Made by a program: the position numbers and the translations under genes. From Corynebacterium marinum DSM 44953 (GTDB lineage Bacteria > Actinomycetota > Actinomycetes > Mycobacteriales > Mycobacteriaceae): a stretch of DNA of 64,000 nucleotides. The stretch lies in NCBI RefSeq assembly GCF_000835165.1, contig NZ_CP007790.1, positions 1,922,001-1,986,000 of the forward strand, written 5' to 3'. Positions 46,301 through 55,377 of the stretch are shown here, one piece after another; within the stretch, counting starts at the first letter, position 1; each line of letters starts with the position of its first letter. Below the pieces are notes generated by a model, which worked only from the letters and a program-made list of their open reading frames with translations, was not told where the DNA came from and did no database searches.

Positions 46301-47023
46301 TTAGCCCATGTTCCATCCGTCGAGGTACCACTGGGCGTCGGAGACCGTCGCGGGGGTGAAGTCCGGGGCGCCGACGGGGCCGGCGGTGCCGTTGCCGGAC
46401 TCCACGCCGTGGGAGACGTCGTCGAGGGCGTCGCGGCTGCCCGGCCGGTAGCGCGGGCGGGCGGTGAGCTGGGAACGGCGGGTGTTCTTCAGCCCCGAGA
46501 ACATCGGGTACATGCCCACCTCCAGATCCAGCAGGCTGGAAGTGAGTGCGGAGATGGTGCCGCCGTGGGCGACGATGAGCACCGAGTGGTCGTCCCAGTC
46601 CCCGTAGGAGACCATCAGTTCCTCGATCACGGGGCGGGCCCGCACGGCGACCGCCACACGCGATTCCCCGCCCGGCGGGGCCCAGGTGGCGTCGTGGCGC
46701 CAGGCGGCGCGCGCCCCGGGCAGTTCCTCGTCCACCTCCATGGCGGTCTTCGACTGCCATTCCCCCAGGTGGGTCTCCCGCAGGCGGGGGTCGGTGGAGA
46801 CGTCGAGACCGAGGACCCGGCCGATGATCAGGGCCGTGTCGTGGGCGCGCGAGAGGTCAGAGGAGATGATGCGGGTGATGTTCTCGCTGAGGAGCTGCTC
46901 CCCGGCCGCGGCCGCCTGTTCCCTGCCGAGGTCGGACAGGTGGGTGTCCAGCTGTCCCTGCATGCGACGGGTCGCATTGTAGTCGGTCTGTCCGTGTCGG
47001 ATCAGGATCAGGCGGCGGGTCAT
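46301..47023 (-). CDS. gpgP: Histidine phosphatase, probable glucosyl-3-phosphoglycerate phosphatase
   Basis: Protein of 240 residues of the phosphoglycerate-mutase-like family. The catalytic His is in LIRHGQTDYN; RIISSDLSRAHDTALII and VLIVAHGGTISAL are the other active-site segments. Gene order degV, phosphatase, rsfS, nadD is the same as around Rv2419c (GpgP) in Mycobacterium tuberculosis, which supports the function: dephosphorylation of glucosyl-3-phosphoglycerate in the methylglucose lipopolysaccharide/glucosylglycerate route. Start ATG 47023 lies 4 bases after the rsfS stop. The last 60 residues are a less conserved extension. Confidence 0.8.
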   Translation of the reverse strand: MTRRLILIRHGQTDYNATRRMQGQLDTHLSDLGREQAAAAGEQLLSENITRIISSDLSRAHDTALIIGRVLGLDVSTDPRLRETHLGEWQSKTAMEVDEELPGARAAWRHDATWAPPGGESRVAVAVRARPVIEELMVSYGDWDDHSVLIVAHGGTISALTSSLLDLEVGMYPMFSGLKNTRRSQLTARPRYRPGSRDALDDVSHGVESGNGTAGPVGAPDFTPATVSDAQWYLDGWNMG

Positions 47024-47027
47024 GTGG

Positions 47028-47504
47028 TCAGAATTCCTCTTCCGCGTCGCCCGGAGCCTCCGAAGCGAGCGGAATCTGGTCGATGGAGGAGACGTTGCGG
47101 ATGTCCACGTCATCCTCGGTCCAGCTGCCCGGACGCTCGGGCGCCTCGATGCCCTCGACCTCGATGAGGGGGCAGTCGCGGTACAGCCGGTCCAGGCCGT
47201 AGAACTCCCGCTCGGCGTCACGCTGCACGTGGACGACGACCCCGCCGTAGTCCAGGAGCACCCAGCGGTTCTCGCGGTTGCCCTCGCGGCGCAGCGGTTC
47301 GGCGCCGGCTGCGCTGAGCTCGTCCTCGACCTCTTCGACGATGGCGGCGACCTGGCGTTCGGTGTCGGCGGACGCCACGACGAAGACATCGCTGATGGCC
47401 ATCACGTCGGAGACGTCGATGACGGCGATGTTGCGCCCCAGCTTCTCGTCGGCGGCCAGTGCCGCGATGGTGGCGAGGCGGCGGGAATCGTCAGAAACAG
47501 TCAC
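47028..47504 (-). CDS. rsfS: Ribosomal silencing factor RsfS
   Basis: Protein of 158 residues. It binds L14 and blocks subunit joining when nutrients are short. The core from ATIAALAADEKLGRNIAVIDVS to YGGVVVHVQRDAEREFYGL is the RsfS fold. The C-terminal 45 residues are an acidic extension common in actinobacteria. The start is GTG 47504 with AAGGA upstream. It follows nadD, a widespread pairing. Confidence 0.93.
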   Translation of the reverse strand: MTVSDDSRRLATIAALAADEKLGRNIAVIDVSDVMAISDVFVVASADTERQVAAIVEEVEDELSAAGAEPLRREGNRENRWVLLDYGGVVVHVQRDAEREFYGLDRLYRDCPLIEVEGIEAPERPGSWTEDDVDIRNVSSIDQIPLASEAPGDAEEEF

Positions 47505-47597
47505 ACAAGGTCCTTATTTTCAGGGGGAGGTGGGGAAACTTCCTTGAGTTTCCCACGGATGACGCACTTTTTCCTAGTCGTCGCGCCGTCCGGTGTC

Positions 47598-48206
47598 TCA
47601 GTCTACAGCGGGGATCGGACGGTAGAGGTCGTTCTTGGCGATGTACTGCACGACCCCGTCCGGCACCAGGTACCAGACGGGACGACCCGTGGCGGAGCGT
47701 TCGCGGCAGTCGGTCGAGGAAATCGCCATCGCCGGCACGTCGATGAGGTGGACCCTTTCCTGGTGCACCGCGGGCAGCATCTCCTCAGTGAGTTCGTAAC
47801 CCGGGCGGGTGACGCCGACGAACTGCGCCAGCTCGAACATCCGGTCCCAGTCCCGCCACGTGACTATCGACGCCAGCGCGTCCGCGCCCGTGATGAAGAA
47901 CAGCTCCGCGTCCGGGTACTGCTTGCGCAGGTCCGCGAGCGTGTCGATGGTGTAGGTGTCCCCGCCACGGTCGATGTCCACGCGGCTGACCCGGAACCGG
48001 GGGTTCGAGGCCGTCGCGATCACGGTCATCAGGTAGCGGTCCTCCGCCAACGAGACCTTCTTCTCGGCCTTCTGCCACGGCTGCCCGGTGGGGACGAAAA
48101 TCACCGTGTCCAGGTCGAAACGGGCCGCCACCTCGCTCGCGGCCACAAGGTGTCCGTGGTGGATCGGATCGAAGGTGCCGCCCATGACACCGATGCGCTC
48201 AGTCAT
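47598..48206 (-). CDS. nadD: Nicotinate-nucleotide adenylyltransferase
   Basis: Protein of 202 residues that adenylates nicotinate mononucleotide in NAD synthesis. The nucleotidyltransferase motif [13 protein letters not shown] is at the N-terminus and ISSTDCRER (ISSTxIR-like) near the C-terminus. The ATG overlaps the stop of the cutinase-like gene by 4 bases, yet a near-consensus TATACT lies 8 bases upstream, so it can also start its own leaderless transcript. Confidence 0.95.
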   Translation of the reverse strand: MTERIGVMGGTFDPIHHGHLVAASEVAARFDLDTVIFVPTGQPWQKAEKKVSLAEDRYLMTVIATASNPRFRVSRVDIDRGGDTYTIDTLADLRKQYPDAELFFITGADALASIVTWRDWDRMFELAQFVGVTRPGYELTEEMLPAVHQERVHLIDVPAMAISSTDCRERSATGRPVWYLVPDGVVQYIAKNDLYRPIPAVD

Positions 48207-49081
48207 GGACGCGAAGTATATCCCGTGATCTGCTCCCGGAAGCGGTCGGCGACATGTACCTCAGCCTCCGCCGGATCCCCGTCCGTGTCCAGGAAGTACA
48301 GTCCGTGCACCCCGCCGCCGTCGCCCAGGGCCGCCTGCCCCGCGCTGGACGTGGGGTGGCAGACGACGTCCCCGTCGGCGCAGTAGTAGACCGCACCACT
48401 TTCTGACGCCAGCGGGTGCAGCGCGTGCAGCGGGTTCCCGAAGTAGAACGAGCCGGCCAGTTGCCCCCGCCGCGCCAGCTCCTGCTCCTGCGCGAGGAGC
48501 GCCATCGCGCCCTGCGAATAGCCCACGAGGAGGTATCCCGGCCGGCAGCCGGTCCCCGCCTCCCAGGCATCGATGTAGCCCATGGTCCCGTTAATCCCGG
48601 AGTGCAGGCTGCCGACGAAGCCGTCGAACGCGTCCCGGGCGATGACATGCGCCGGGGTCTCCCGCAGGATCCCGCCGAGCCGGCTGCTCGTCTGCGCCGC
48701 GTCGAGCTCCTCGCCGGGTTCGGCGATGGCCGGCAGGGGCAGGCTCGCCGGGTAGACGGTGCCGTCCAGCGCCAGGACATGCACGTCCGCGAGCAGCGAT
48801 TCACCGGTCTCCGCCAGGTGCCGCGCCTCCGTGAACCGCAGGAAGGCCCGGATGTTGCCCGCCTCGTAACCGTTGGACACCCACGGCGAGGCATCGCTGT
48901 AGGAGGTCGGCTCGAGGTCCGCATTCTGTTCGCTGCCGCGGGCGGCGAGGACCACGACCTCCGGGCACTCCTGCTGCGGTTCGGCCGGACCGGCCGCGGC
49001 GGCGGGGGTGACGGCCAGCGCCGCCATTCCCGCCACCGTCGCCCATGCCGACCATGCCATCTTCCGTCCGAATTTCCCCAT
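48203..49081 (-). CDS. Secreted cutinase-family esterase
   Basis: Protein of 292 residues with a signal peptide (cleavage near TPAAAAG). The alpha/beta hydrolase core of the cutinase type starts at [15 protein letters not shown]; the nucleophile is in [13 protein letters not shown], a Cys-flanked Asp region ([10 protein letters not shown]) follows and the His is in GVHGLYF. Cysteines at CPEV, GCRPG and [10 protein letters not shown] fit the usual disulfides. It probably hydrolyses esters or lipids in the envelope. ATG 49081 has GGAAGG upstream. It overlaps nadD, which is unusual company for a secreted lipase. Confidence 0.85.
   Translation of the reverse strand: MGKFGRKMAWSAWATVAGMAALAVTPAAAAGPAEPQQECPEVVVLAARGSEQNADLEPTSYSDASPWVSNGYEAGNIRAFLRFTEARHLAETGESLLADVHVLALDGTVYPASLPLPAIAEPGEELDAAQTSSRLGGILRETPAHVIARDAFDGFVGSLHSGINGTMGYIDAWEAGTGCRPGYLLVGYSQGAMALLAQEQELARRGQLAGSFYFGNPLHALHPLASESGAVYYCADGDVVCHPTSSAGQAALGDGGGVHGLYFLDTDGDPAEAEVHVADRFREQITGYTSRP
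48215..48220 (-). promoter_or_regulatory. -10 box of nadD (leaderless)
   Basis: TATACT on the minus strand, 8 bases before ATG 48206, inside the 3' end of the cutinase-like gene. Confidence 0.6.
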
Positions 49082-49191
49082 GTCCCCGCACGCCTTCCTG
49101 TGGTTCCCGCGCGGTGGTCCCCGCGGCCGACAACCCGAGCTTAATTGCCGCAGCAGACAACGGGGGCTCACCGGCAAGATACGGCAGGACG

Positions 49192-49234
49192 AAAAACCCG
49201 GCATCCACCCCCTCACGGGGACGCCTGCCGGGTT
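49192..49234 (-). terminator. Intrinsic terminator of proA
   Basis: Outer 9-pair stem (49195-49203 with 49226-49234), an inner CCCC/GGGG stem, and TTTTT on the minus strand. It begins 10 bases after the proA stop. Confidence 0.85.
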
Positions 49235-49243
49235 CGTGCTCTG

Positions 49244-50521
49244 TTACGGGCGGGTCTGTCCCGTGCCCTGCAGGATCCACTTCGTGGAGGTCAGCTCGGG
49301 CAGTGCCATGGGGCCGCGGGCGTGCAGCTTCTGGGTGGAGATGCCGATCTCCGCGCCCATGCCGTACTGCTCGCCGTCGGTGAAGGCGGTGGAGGCGTTG
49401 ACCATCACGGCCGCGGCGTCGACCTCGTCGGCGAACTTCTGGGCGGTGACGATGTTGCTGGTGGCGATCGCCTCGGTGTGGCCGGTGGTCCAGCGGGCGA
49501 TGTGCTCGATGGCGCCTTCCACGCCGTCGACGACCTTGGCGGCGATATCCATGGACAGGTACTCCTCACCCCAGTCGGTGTCGTCGGCCTGGCGGATGTC
49601 CTGCGCGCCGAAAGCTGCCAGCTCCTCGACGTCGCCGTGGACGGTGACGCCCGCCTCCTGGAGTGCCTGGATGATGGCGAGCTTGTCTGCGTCGGGCAGG
49701 GCGGCGTCGATAAGCACGGTCTCGGTGGCGTTGCACACCGAGCAGCGGCGGGTCTTGCCGTTGAGCATCATGTCGATGCCCTGCTGCAGGTCGCCCTCGG
49801 CGTCGATGTAGAAGTGGCAGTTGCCGGTGCCGGTCTCAATGGCCGGGACGGTGGCCCCGGTGACCACGGCCTCGATGAGCTTCGCGCCGCCGCGCGGGAT
49901 GACCACGTCGACCAGGCCGCGTGCGGTGATGAGGTCCTGGACGGAGTCGTGGGACTGGCAGGGCAGCAGCTGCACGGTCTCGCGCGGCAGGTCGAAGGAC
50001 TCGACGACGTCCTGGAGGATCTCCACCAGCTTGGCGTTGGAGTGCTTCGCGGTGCGTGAACCGCGCAGCAGGGGCACGTTGCCGGACTTCAGCGCCAGGC
50101 CGAAGGCGTCGACGGTGACGTTCGGGCGGGCCTCGTAGACCATGCCCATCACGCCGAGAGGGACGCGCACCTGGCGCATCTGGATGCCGTTGGGCATGAC
50201 ACCGCCGGCGAGCACCTCCCCGACCGGGTCCTTCAGGCCGGCGACCTGGCGGAGGCCGCCGGCGATTCCCTCGATGCGGGACGCGTCCAGGCTGAGGCGG
50301 TCGACGAGAGACTCGCTCATCCCCTCCGCCCGGCCGGAGTCGATGTCCTGCTGGTTCGCGGCCAGGATGTCGTCGGTGGCGGCGACCAGCGCGTCGGCCG
50401 CGGCGAGGAGGATCTCGTTCTTCCGGATGGTCGGCAGCTGGGCCAGGATCGGGGCGACGGCCTTGGCCGCACGGGCCTTGGTCAGTACTTCTTCACGTTC
50501 AATGGCACGGCTATCAGTCAT
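49244..50521 (-). CDS. proA: Glutamate-5-semialdehyde (gamma-glutamyl phosphate) dehydrogenase
   Basis: Protein of 425 residues; NADPH-dependent reduction of gamma-glutamyl phosphate, the second step of proline synthesis. The aldehyde-dehydrogenase fold shows the catalytic Cys in [12 protein letters not shown], plus [26 protein letters not shown] and IPRGGAKLI. The start is fixed by the TACCCT box 7 bases upstream. proB lies 3.6 kb away on the same strand, separated by an HNH gene and two dehydrogenases, so they are not one operon here. Confidence 0.97.
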   Translation of the reverse strand: MTDSRAIEREEVLTKARAAKAVAPILAQLPTIRKNEILLAAADALVAATDDILAANQQDIDSGRAEGMSESLVDRLSLDASRIEGIAGGLRQVAGLKDPVGEVLAGGVMPNGIQMRQVRVPLGVMGMVYEARPNVTVDAFGLALKSGNVPLLRGSRTAKHSNAKLVEILQDVVESFDLPRETVQLLPCQSHDSVQDLITARGLVDVVIPRGGAKLIEAVVTGATVPAIETGTGNCHFYIDAEGDLQQGIDMMLNGKTRRCSVCNATETVLIDAALPDADKLAIIQALQEAGVTVHGDVEELAAFGAQDIRQADDTDWGEEYLSMDIAAKVVDGVEGAIEHIARWTTGHTEAIATSNIVTAQKFADEVDAAAVMVNASTAFTDGEQYGMGAEIGISTQKLHARGPMALPELTSTKWILQGTGQTRP

Positions 50522-50528
50522 GGCAACG

Positions 50529-50534
50529 AGGGTA
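50529..50534 (-). promoter_or_regulatory. -10 box of proA (leaderless)
   Basis: TACCCT on the minus strand, 7 bases before ATG 50521. Confidence 0.55.
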
Positions 50535-50695
50535 CCTGAGCGACCGGAACAGAACAGGGAATGCCGGTTCCCGCCCTCCAGGGGCGACCATGTGCCGGAA
50601 ACCACCTGCCGGTCCTGAGCGAGGGCACACCGGACCCGACGGATCGAATGAGCGGAATGATGACGGCCCTCTTCCCGACAAAAAGAGCCACCACT

Positions 50696-50710
50696 CCTGA
50701 CACAGTCAGG
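50696..50710. promoter_or_regulatory. Small palindrome in the proA / HNH gap
   Basis: CCTGAC and GTCAGG with a 3-base centre, in the 268-base divergent gap. Candidate operator for the HNH gene, whose likely -10 (TACTAT, 50760-50765) lies 50 bases further on. Confidence 0.3.
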
Positions 50711-50789
50711 TGATAGCAAACTAGTTCGAAAGATGGATGTCGGGGCAGTGGGTCGGCGCTACTATAGAACACATGAACGAGGGGGTGTC

Positions 50790-52208
50790 ATGGCCAGGCT
50801 GAGCGTCCAGGAAGCGGTGGACCAGATCGAGGCCGGAATGAGCGCGCTCTCAGCACTCATGGCGGATCCCTCTCTCGTATCCTTCGACGAGGTGGCGGGT
50901 GAGTTCGAGCGGCTCGAACAGGCGCTGGTCGCCCGGGGGCGTGTCGACGCCGCCTTCGCCTGGCTGGCGGAGTCCGCCGACGCGGGACGGCTGGTGGGAT
51001 CCACCAACGTCATCGACTATCTCACCGCGCAGCTGGGAATTTCCCGGAAAGAAGCCTGGTCAAGGCTGCGGACGGGCACCTCATTGTTCAGCCCACCACC
51101 CCCGCCCCCGCCTCCTGAGCCTTCGGAAACGGAGGAGGAACGCCGGGCCCGGGAACAGTCGGAGTCCGAACGTGCGGAAAAGGCCCGGAAAGAGCGGAAG
51201 GAGGCACAGTGCAAGTCGAAAAAGGCGTCCGCCGAGATCCTGCGCATCATCGACCAGGAGCTGACCGATCTCTCCGACGCCGCCGACCCTGACCGCAGCC
51301 AGCTCTACAACCGGGCACTGAGTGAAGCCAGGCGGCGACGGCCGGAGGACCTGCGCACATGGCTTCGCCGCCAGGTCACCCTGGCCAACCAGAAAGGCGC
51401 GCCAGACCTGCTCGCCGCCTACCGCCGACGCTTCCTCACCATCGGCGAACCCGAGGCCGACGGCTCCTGCACAATCCGCGGACGGCTCCCGGCCGCGATC
51501 GCCGCCGCGCTCAAAGCGGCCCTGGCCCCGGGGGAGCGTCCCGGCGCCAACCTCAACGACGAGGAGTTGGAGGACACCCGTACCCGGGGGCAACGCCGCG
51601 TGGACCAGCTCATGACCATCCTGGGCGCGCAACCGTCATCCATCGGCCACGGGATGGGCTCGGTGCTGCTGTCAGTCACCGCCGAGGACATCGACAACCT
51701 CTCCCCGACCTCCGAGTTCACCACCAACACCGGCGATCGCCTCAACCTCATGGATATCCTGCGCCTGGGCGCCGCCAAGTTCGATGCCATGGTTCTCCAC
51801 GACACCGACGGTCAGCCCCTGGCGCTGGGTCGGGGCAGGCGCACCGCGAGTTTCAGCCAGCGGCTGGCGCTGTTCGCCGCTCAGGGGGTGTGCGGCTGCC
51901 CGGACTGCGCTACCGCCGCCATCCACAATGATGCCCATCACATCACCGCGTGGGAGCAGGGTGGGCCCACCGACCTGATCAACCTGACCCTCGTGTGCCC
52001 ACCGCACCACGCGGCCAATGACGATTCGCACACAGGCGCCGGCGGCAGAGGGCACCTCGACCGGTGCCTGATCACCGGGCGAGTCGGTCGGCGGGCAGGG
52101 CCCGGTCAGCCCCTCCGGTTCAACGAGACGCAGGCGGCCTCCGAATCAGCGGGAGATCGGATAAGAGCACGACAGAAACCACCACCCGCGGAAGACGACG
52201 CAGCCTAG
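50790..52208 (+). CDS. DUF222 / HNH nuclease-domain protein, copy 2
   Basis: Protein of 472 residues, the second member of this family in the window. Helical DUF222 region at about 1-330, interrupted by a PPPPPPPEPSETEEE linker and a highly charged Lys/Glu stretch; the HNH core is CGCPDCATAAIHNDAHHITAWEQGGPTDLINLTLVCPPHH. It differs from copy 1 in length and linker, so the two are not recent duplicates. ATG 50790 has GAGGGGG upstream. A 9-codon ORF (50773-50802) overlaps this start. The gene splits the proA-dehydrogenase-proB neighbourhood and is probably an accessory insertion. Confidence 0.85.
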   Translation: MARLSVQEAVDQIEAGMSALSALMADPSLVSFDEVAGEFERLEQALVARGRVDAAFAWLAESADAGRLVGSTNVIDYLTAQLGISRKEAWSRLRTGTSLFSPPPPPPPPEPSETEEERRAREQSESERAEKARKERKEAQCKSKKASAEILRIIDQELTDLSDAADPDRSQLYNRALSEARRRRPEDLRTWLRRQVTLANQKGAPDLLAAYRRRFLTIGEPEADGSCTIRGRLPAAIAAALKAALAPGERPGANLNDEELEDTRTRGQRRVDQLMTILGAQPSSIGHGMGSVLLSVTAEDIDNLSPTSEFTTNTGDRLNLMDILRLGAAKFDAMVLHDTDGQPLALGRGRRTASFSQRLALFAAQGVCGCPDCATAAIHNDAHHITAWEQGGPTDLINLTLVCPPHHAANDDSHTGAGGRGHLDRCLITGRVGRRAGPGQPLRFNETQAASESAGDRIRARQKPPPAEDDAA

Positions 52209-53125
52209 TATCCGGTCTCCAGATTCACCTCGTTGGGCATCCGCTCCCCCGCCTCGAAGGCGGCGGCGTTGGCCACGACCAGGCCGCCCATCCGCTGCTC
52301 GATAACGGTGAACGTGTTGGCCGTGTGCGGGGTGATGAGGCACTGCGGCAAGTCCCAGAGCGGATGGCCGTCCGGCAGGGGCTCCGGGTCGGTGACGTCC
52401 AGGGCCGCGCCGCCGATCTGGCCGGAGCGCAGCGCCTCGACCAGGTCATCGGTGTGCACCAGCGGGCCGCGAGCGACGTTGACCAGCACCGCGGAGGGCT
52501 TCATCAGGGCGAACACGTCACGGTTGATCATGTGGCGGGTCTCATCGGTGAGCGGGGCCAGGACGACCACGATGTCCGCCTCGCCCCACACCTTCCCGGC
52601 GTCGGCCATGGCGAAGGACTCGTCCGCACCGGCCACCTCCCGCCCCGAACGGGTGACGGCGATGATGTGCACCCCGAAGACCGGGAGCATCTCGATCAGT
52701 TTCGCGGCGATCCGGCCGGCGCCGATGATCGCCACGGTCTTGTCGTCGAAGAGCCACTGCTTGCCCGCGTCGATCTCCCGGCGCACCGAGAAGGACTTCG
52801 CCAGCGTCACCGTCTTGTGCATGTGCATCTGGGCGAGGATGAGGCCGATGGTCGATTCGGCGACCGTGTCGTCGTAGAGCCCCGAGGCGCATGCCCAGCG
52901 GACACCGCCGGGGCGGATGAGGCCTGCGTCGTAGAGGGCGTCCACCCCGGCGAACGCCGCCTGCACGTAGCGGATGTTCGACGGGAGGGGGTCCGGGAAC
53001 GTGCCCGGCCCGCCGTTGAAGACCAGGAAGTCCGCGTCGTAGACCTCCTCGACGTACTCGTGCCCGGCCGCCTCGATCTCGGCGATGGCGTCCGGCCACT
53101 GCTTGGGCTGGAAGGCGAACTTCAC
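52205..53125 (-). CDS. D-isomer-specific 2-hydroxyacid dehydrogenase, paralogue A
   Basis: Protein of 306 residues. NAD(P)-binding motif IGAGRIAAKLIEML in the middle; catalytic residues of the family fall in VNVARGPLVHTDDLVEAL (Arg), DPEPLPDGHPLW (Glu) and CLITPHTAN (His). It reduces 2-keto acids or oxidises D-2-hydroxy acids; the substrate is unknown. The start is GTG 53125 with GAGGAG upstream. The stop overlaps that of the HNH gene. C. glutamicum has one such gene between proA and proB, from memory; here there are two. Confidence 0.9.
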   Translation of the reverse strand: MKFAFQPKQWPDAIAEIEAAGHEYVEEVYDADFLVFNGGPGTFPDPLPSNIRYVQAAFAGVDALYDAGLIRPGGVRWACASGLYDDTVAESTIGLILAQMHMHKTVTLAKSFSVRREIDAGKQWLFDDKTVAIIGAGRIAAKLIEMLPVFGVHIIAVTRSGREVAGADESFAMADAGKVWGEADIVVVLAPLTDETRHMINRDVFALMKPSAVLVNVARGPLVHTDDLVEALRSGQIGGAALDVTDPEPLPDGHPLWDLPQCLITPHTANTFTVIEQRMGGLVVANAAAFEAGERMPNEVNLETGY

Positions 53126-53184
53126 GGCGGGCTCCTCGAACTATCGGGGTGATGGGTGTCACCACGCTACCGGAAGACCCGCGG

Positions 53185-54099
53185 TCAGTACCCTCGTTCC
53201 ACGTCGACCTCGGTGGGCATCCGCTCCCCCGCTTCGAAGGCCGCGGCGTTGGCGATGATCTGCGGCGCGATCATGCGTTGCGCGATCCGGCCGGTCGCGG
53301 CGATGTGCGGGGTGATGGTGCAGTTGGGCAGGCGCCACAGCGGGTGGCCGTCCGGCAGGGGTTCCGGGTCGGTGACGTCCAGCGCGGCGCCGGCGATCTC
53401 CCCGCCGCGCAGGGCGTCGACCAGGTCGTCGGTGACGATCAGTTCGCCGCGGCCCACGTTGACCACGACGGCGGAGCTTTTCATCGCCTGGAACTTCGAC
53501 GCGTCCACCAGCCCGGCGGTCTCCCCGGTCAGGGGCATGGCCAGGACGAAGGCGTCCGCCTCGCGCCACACGTGGTCGGCCGCCGACATGGGGTGCGTCT
53601 CGTCGGCGCCCTCGACCGGGTGTCCGGAGCGGTTCACCGCGACCACCTTCACGCCGAAGGGCCGGAGCATGGGGATCAGCGCATCCGCGATGCCGCCGGC
53701 GCCGACGATGGCGACCGTGGCGGCGTCGAAAAGCCAGCCCTGCGCGGCGTCGATGGGGCCGCGGGCGCGGAAGGAACCGGCGAGCGAGGCTGCTTTAACG
53801 TGGTGGAGCTGGGAGAGCAGCAGGGTCAGCGCGATCTCGGCGACCGGCTTCCCGTAGACCCCGGCGGCATTCGCCCAGCGGACCCCGCCCGGACGCATGA
53901 CCCCGGCATCGATGAGCCGGTCAATCCCGGAGAACACGAACTGCACGAAGCCGATGTTGGCGGGCAGCGGGTCAGGCAGCTGGCCGCCGGCGTAGATGAG
54001 GAACTCGGCGTCGTGCAGATCGGTGGTGAACTCGTGGCCGGCGGCCTCGACCTCCCCGACGACCGGATCCCAGACGCCGGGGTACATGGTGAACTTCAA
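53185..54099 (-). CDS. D-isomer-specific 2-hydroxyacid dehydrogenase, paralogue B
   Basis: Protein of 304 residues, collinear with paralogue A (KFTMYPGVWDPVVGEVEAAGHEF against KFAFQPKQWPDAIAEIEAAGHEY). It has VGAGGIADALIPML as the cofactor loop, VNVGRGELIVTDDLVDAL, DPEPLPDGHPLW and CTITPHIAAT. The start is TTG 54099, placed at the conserved N-terminus with TAGGAGCG upstream. It ends 59 bases before paralogue A begins and starts 14 bases after proB, so it is likely cotranscribed with proB. Confidence 0.9.
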   Translation of the reverse strand: MKFTMYPGVWDPVVGEVEAAGHEFTTDLHDAEFLIYAGGQLPDPLPANIGFVQFVFSGIDRLIDAGVMRPGGVRWANAAGVYGKPVAEIALTLLLSQLHHVKAASLAGSFRARGPIDAAQGWLFDAATVAIVGAGGIADALIPMLRPFGVKVVAVNRSGHPVEGADETHPMSAADHVWREADAFVLAMPLTGETAGLVDASKFQAMKSSAVVVNVGRGELIVTDDLVDALRGGEIAGAALDVTDPEPLPDGHPLWRLPNCTITPHIAATGRIAQRMIAPQIIANAAAFEAGERMPTEVDVERGY

Positions 54100-54113
54100 C
54101 GTGCGGAGCGCTC

Positions 54114-55343
54114 CTAGAGACGTGAGGCGTAATTGGACAGGTAATCGGCGTGCACGACCGGGCGGCGCTGCCCCTCGGGGAGGTCCTCGGTGTGCTTGCC
54201 CACCATGCCCGCCAGCACGTCCGAGTCGTAGGCGACTTCGCCGCGGCCGATGACCTGACCGTCCGGGCCGATGATGTCGACGATCTCGCCGGCCTGGAAT
54301 TCACCTTCGATGGAGGTGATGCCCACGGCGAGCAGTGAGGTGCCGCCGGCGGTGACGGCGGAGACCGCGCCGGCGTCGAGACGCAGGGTGCCTCCGACGT
54401 CGGCGGCGTAGAGCGCCCAGAACTTCCAGGCGGAGAGGCGGTTCTCCCGGGGATGGAAGACGGTGCCCACGCTGGCGTCGTCGAGCGCGGGGCCGATGTT
54501 GGCGGCCGAGGTGAGAAGGACCGGTACGCCACCGAGCGAGGCGAGGCGGGCGGCAGAGACCTTGGACGCCATGCCACCGGTGCCGACGAGGCCGCCGTCA
54601 CCGGCGACGACGCCCTTGAGGTCGTGACCGGTGCGCACCTCGGAAACGAACCGGGCGTCCGGCTCAGCTGGGTTGCGGTCGTAGAGCCCGTCGACGTCGG
54701 AGAGCAGGACCAGGGCGTCCGCGCTGACCAGGTGGGACACGATGGCGGAGAGGCGGTCGTTGTCGCCGAAGTGGAACTCGGAGGTGGCCACCGTGTCGTT
54801 CTCGTTGACGATGGGCACCACCCGCAGCTGCCGCAGACGGTCGATGGTGCGCTGGGCGTTGCGTGCCCGGTCGCGGCGGCCCGCATCCGAGGCGGTGAGC
54901 AGCACCTGGCCGATGGTGCGGTGGTAACGGGCGAAGGACCTGCCCCACTGGTGGGCGAGGTGAACCTGGCCGACTGCGGCGGCCGCCTGCTTCGTCGCCA
55001 GGTCCGTGGGTCTCTGCACGAGGCCGAGCGGGCCCATGCCGGCGGCGACCGCGCCGGAGGAGACCACGATGATGTCGGAGTCGTACATGCGCGCCTGGAG
55101 GGCGTCGACGATGTGGTTGATCTTGTTCGGGTCGACGGTGAAGTCGTCGTTGGTCAGAGAAGACGAGCCGATTTTGACCACGACTCTCTTAGCGTGCGCG
55201 ATCCGCTCGCGCATCTCGGATTCGTGGCCGAAGGCCGGATGACCCTCCGGCTCGACGACCGGTGCCGGGTAATCCATTCCGACGTCGTCGTCGTCGTGGT
55301 TCCGGTACGGGGACAGGGGCAGTCCTTGTGAGCGTGTCGTCAT
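54114..55343 (-). CDS. proB: Glutamate 5-kinase
   Basis: Catalyses the first step of proline synthesis. Kinase domain from [15 protein letters not shown] through [23 protein letters not shown] and [14 protein letters not shown]; a C-terminal PUA domain follows ([24 protein letters not shown]). ATG 55343 gives 409 residues and has TAGACT 8 bases upstream, so it is preferred. It adds an acidic N-terminal extension, including [11 protein letters not shown], not found in most homologues. ATG 55214 would give the standard 366 residues, but no ribosome site or promoter lies before it. Confidence 0.94.
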   Translation of the reverse strand: MTTRSQGLPLSPYRNHDDDDVGMDYPAPVVEPEGHPAFGHESEMRERIAHAKRVVVKIGSSSLTNDDFTVDPNKINHIVDALQARMYDSDIIVVSSGAVAAGMGPLGLVQRPTDLATKQAAAAVGQVHLAHQWGRSFARYHRTIGQVLLTASDAGRRDRARNAQRTIDRLRQLRVVPIVNENDTVATSEFHFGDNDRLSAIVSHLVSADALVLLSDVDGLYDRNPAEPDARFVSEVRTGHDLKGVVAGDGGLVGTGGMASKVSAARLASLGGVPVLLTSAANIGPALDDASVGTVFHPRENRLSAWKFWALYAADVGGTLRLDAGAVSAVTAGGTSLLAVGITSIEGEFQAGEIVDIIGPDGQVIGRGEVAYDSDVLAGMVGKHTEDLPEGQRRPVVHADYLSNYASRL

Positions 55344-55351
55344 GTCCACCC

Positions 55352-55357
55352 AGTCTA
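55352..55357 (-). promoter_or_regulatory. -10 box of proB (leaderless)
   Basis: TAGACT on the minus strand, 8 bases before ATG 55343. Confidence 0.5.
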
Positions 55358-55377
55358 CAGACCCACCCCCGAACGGG

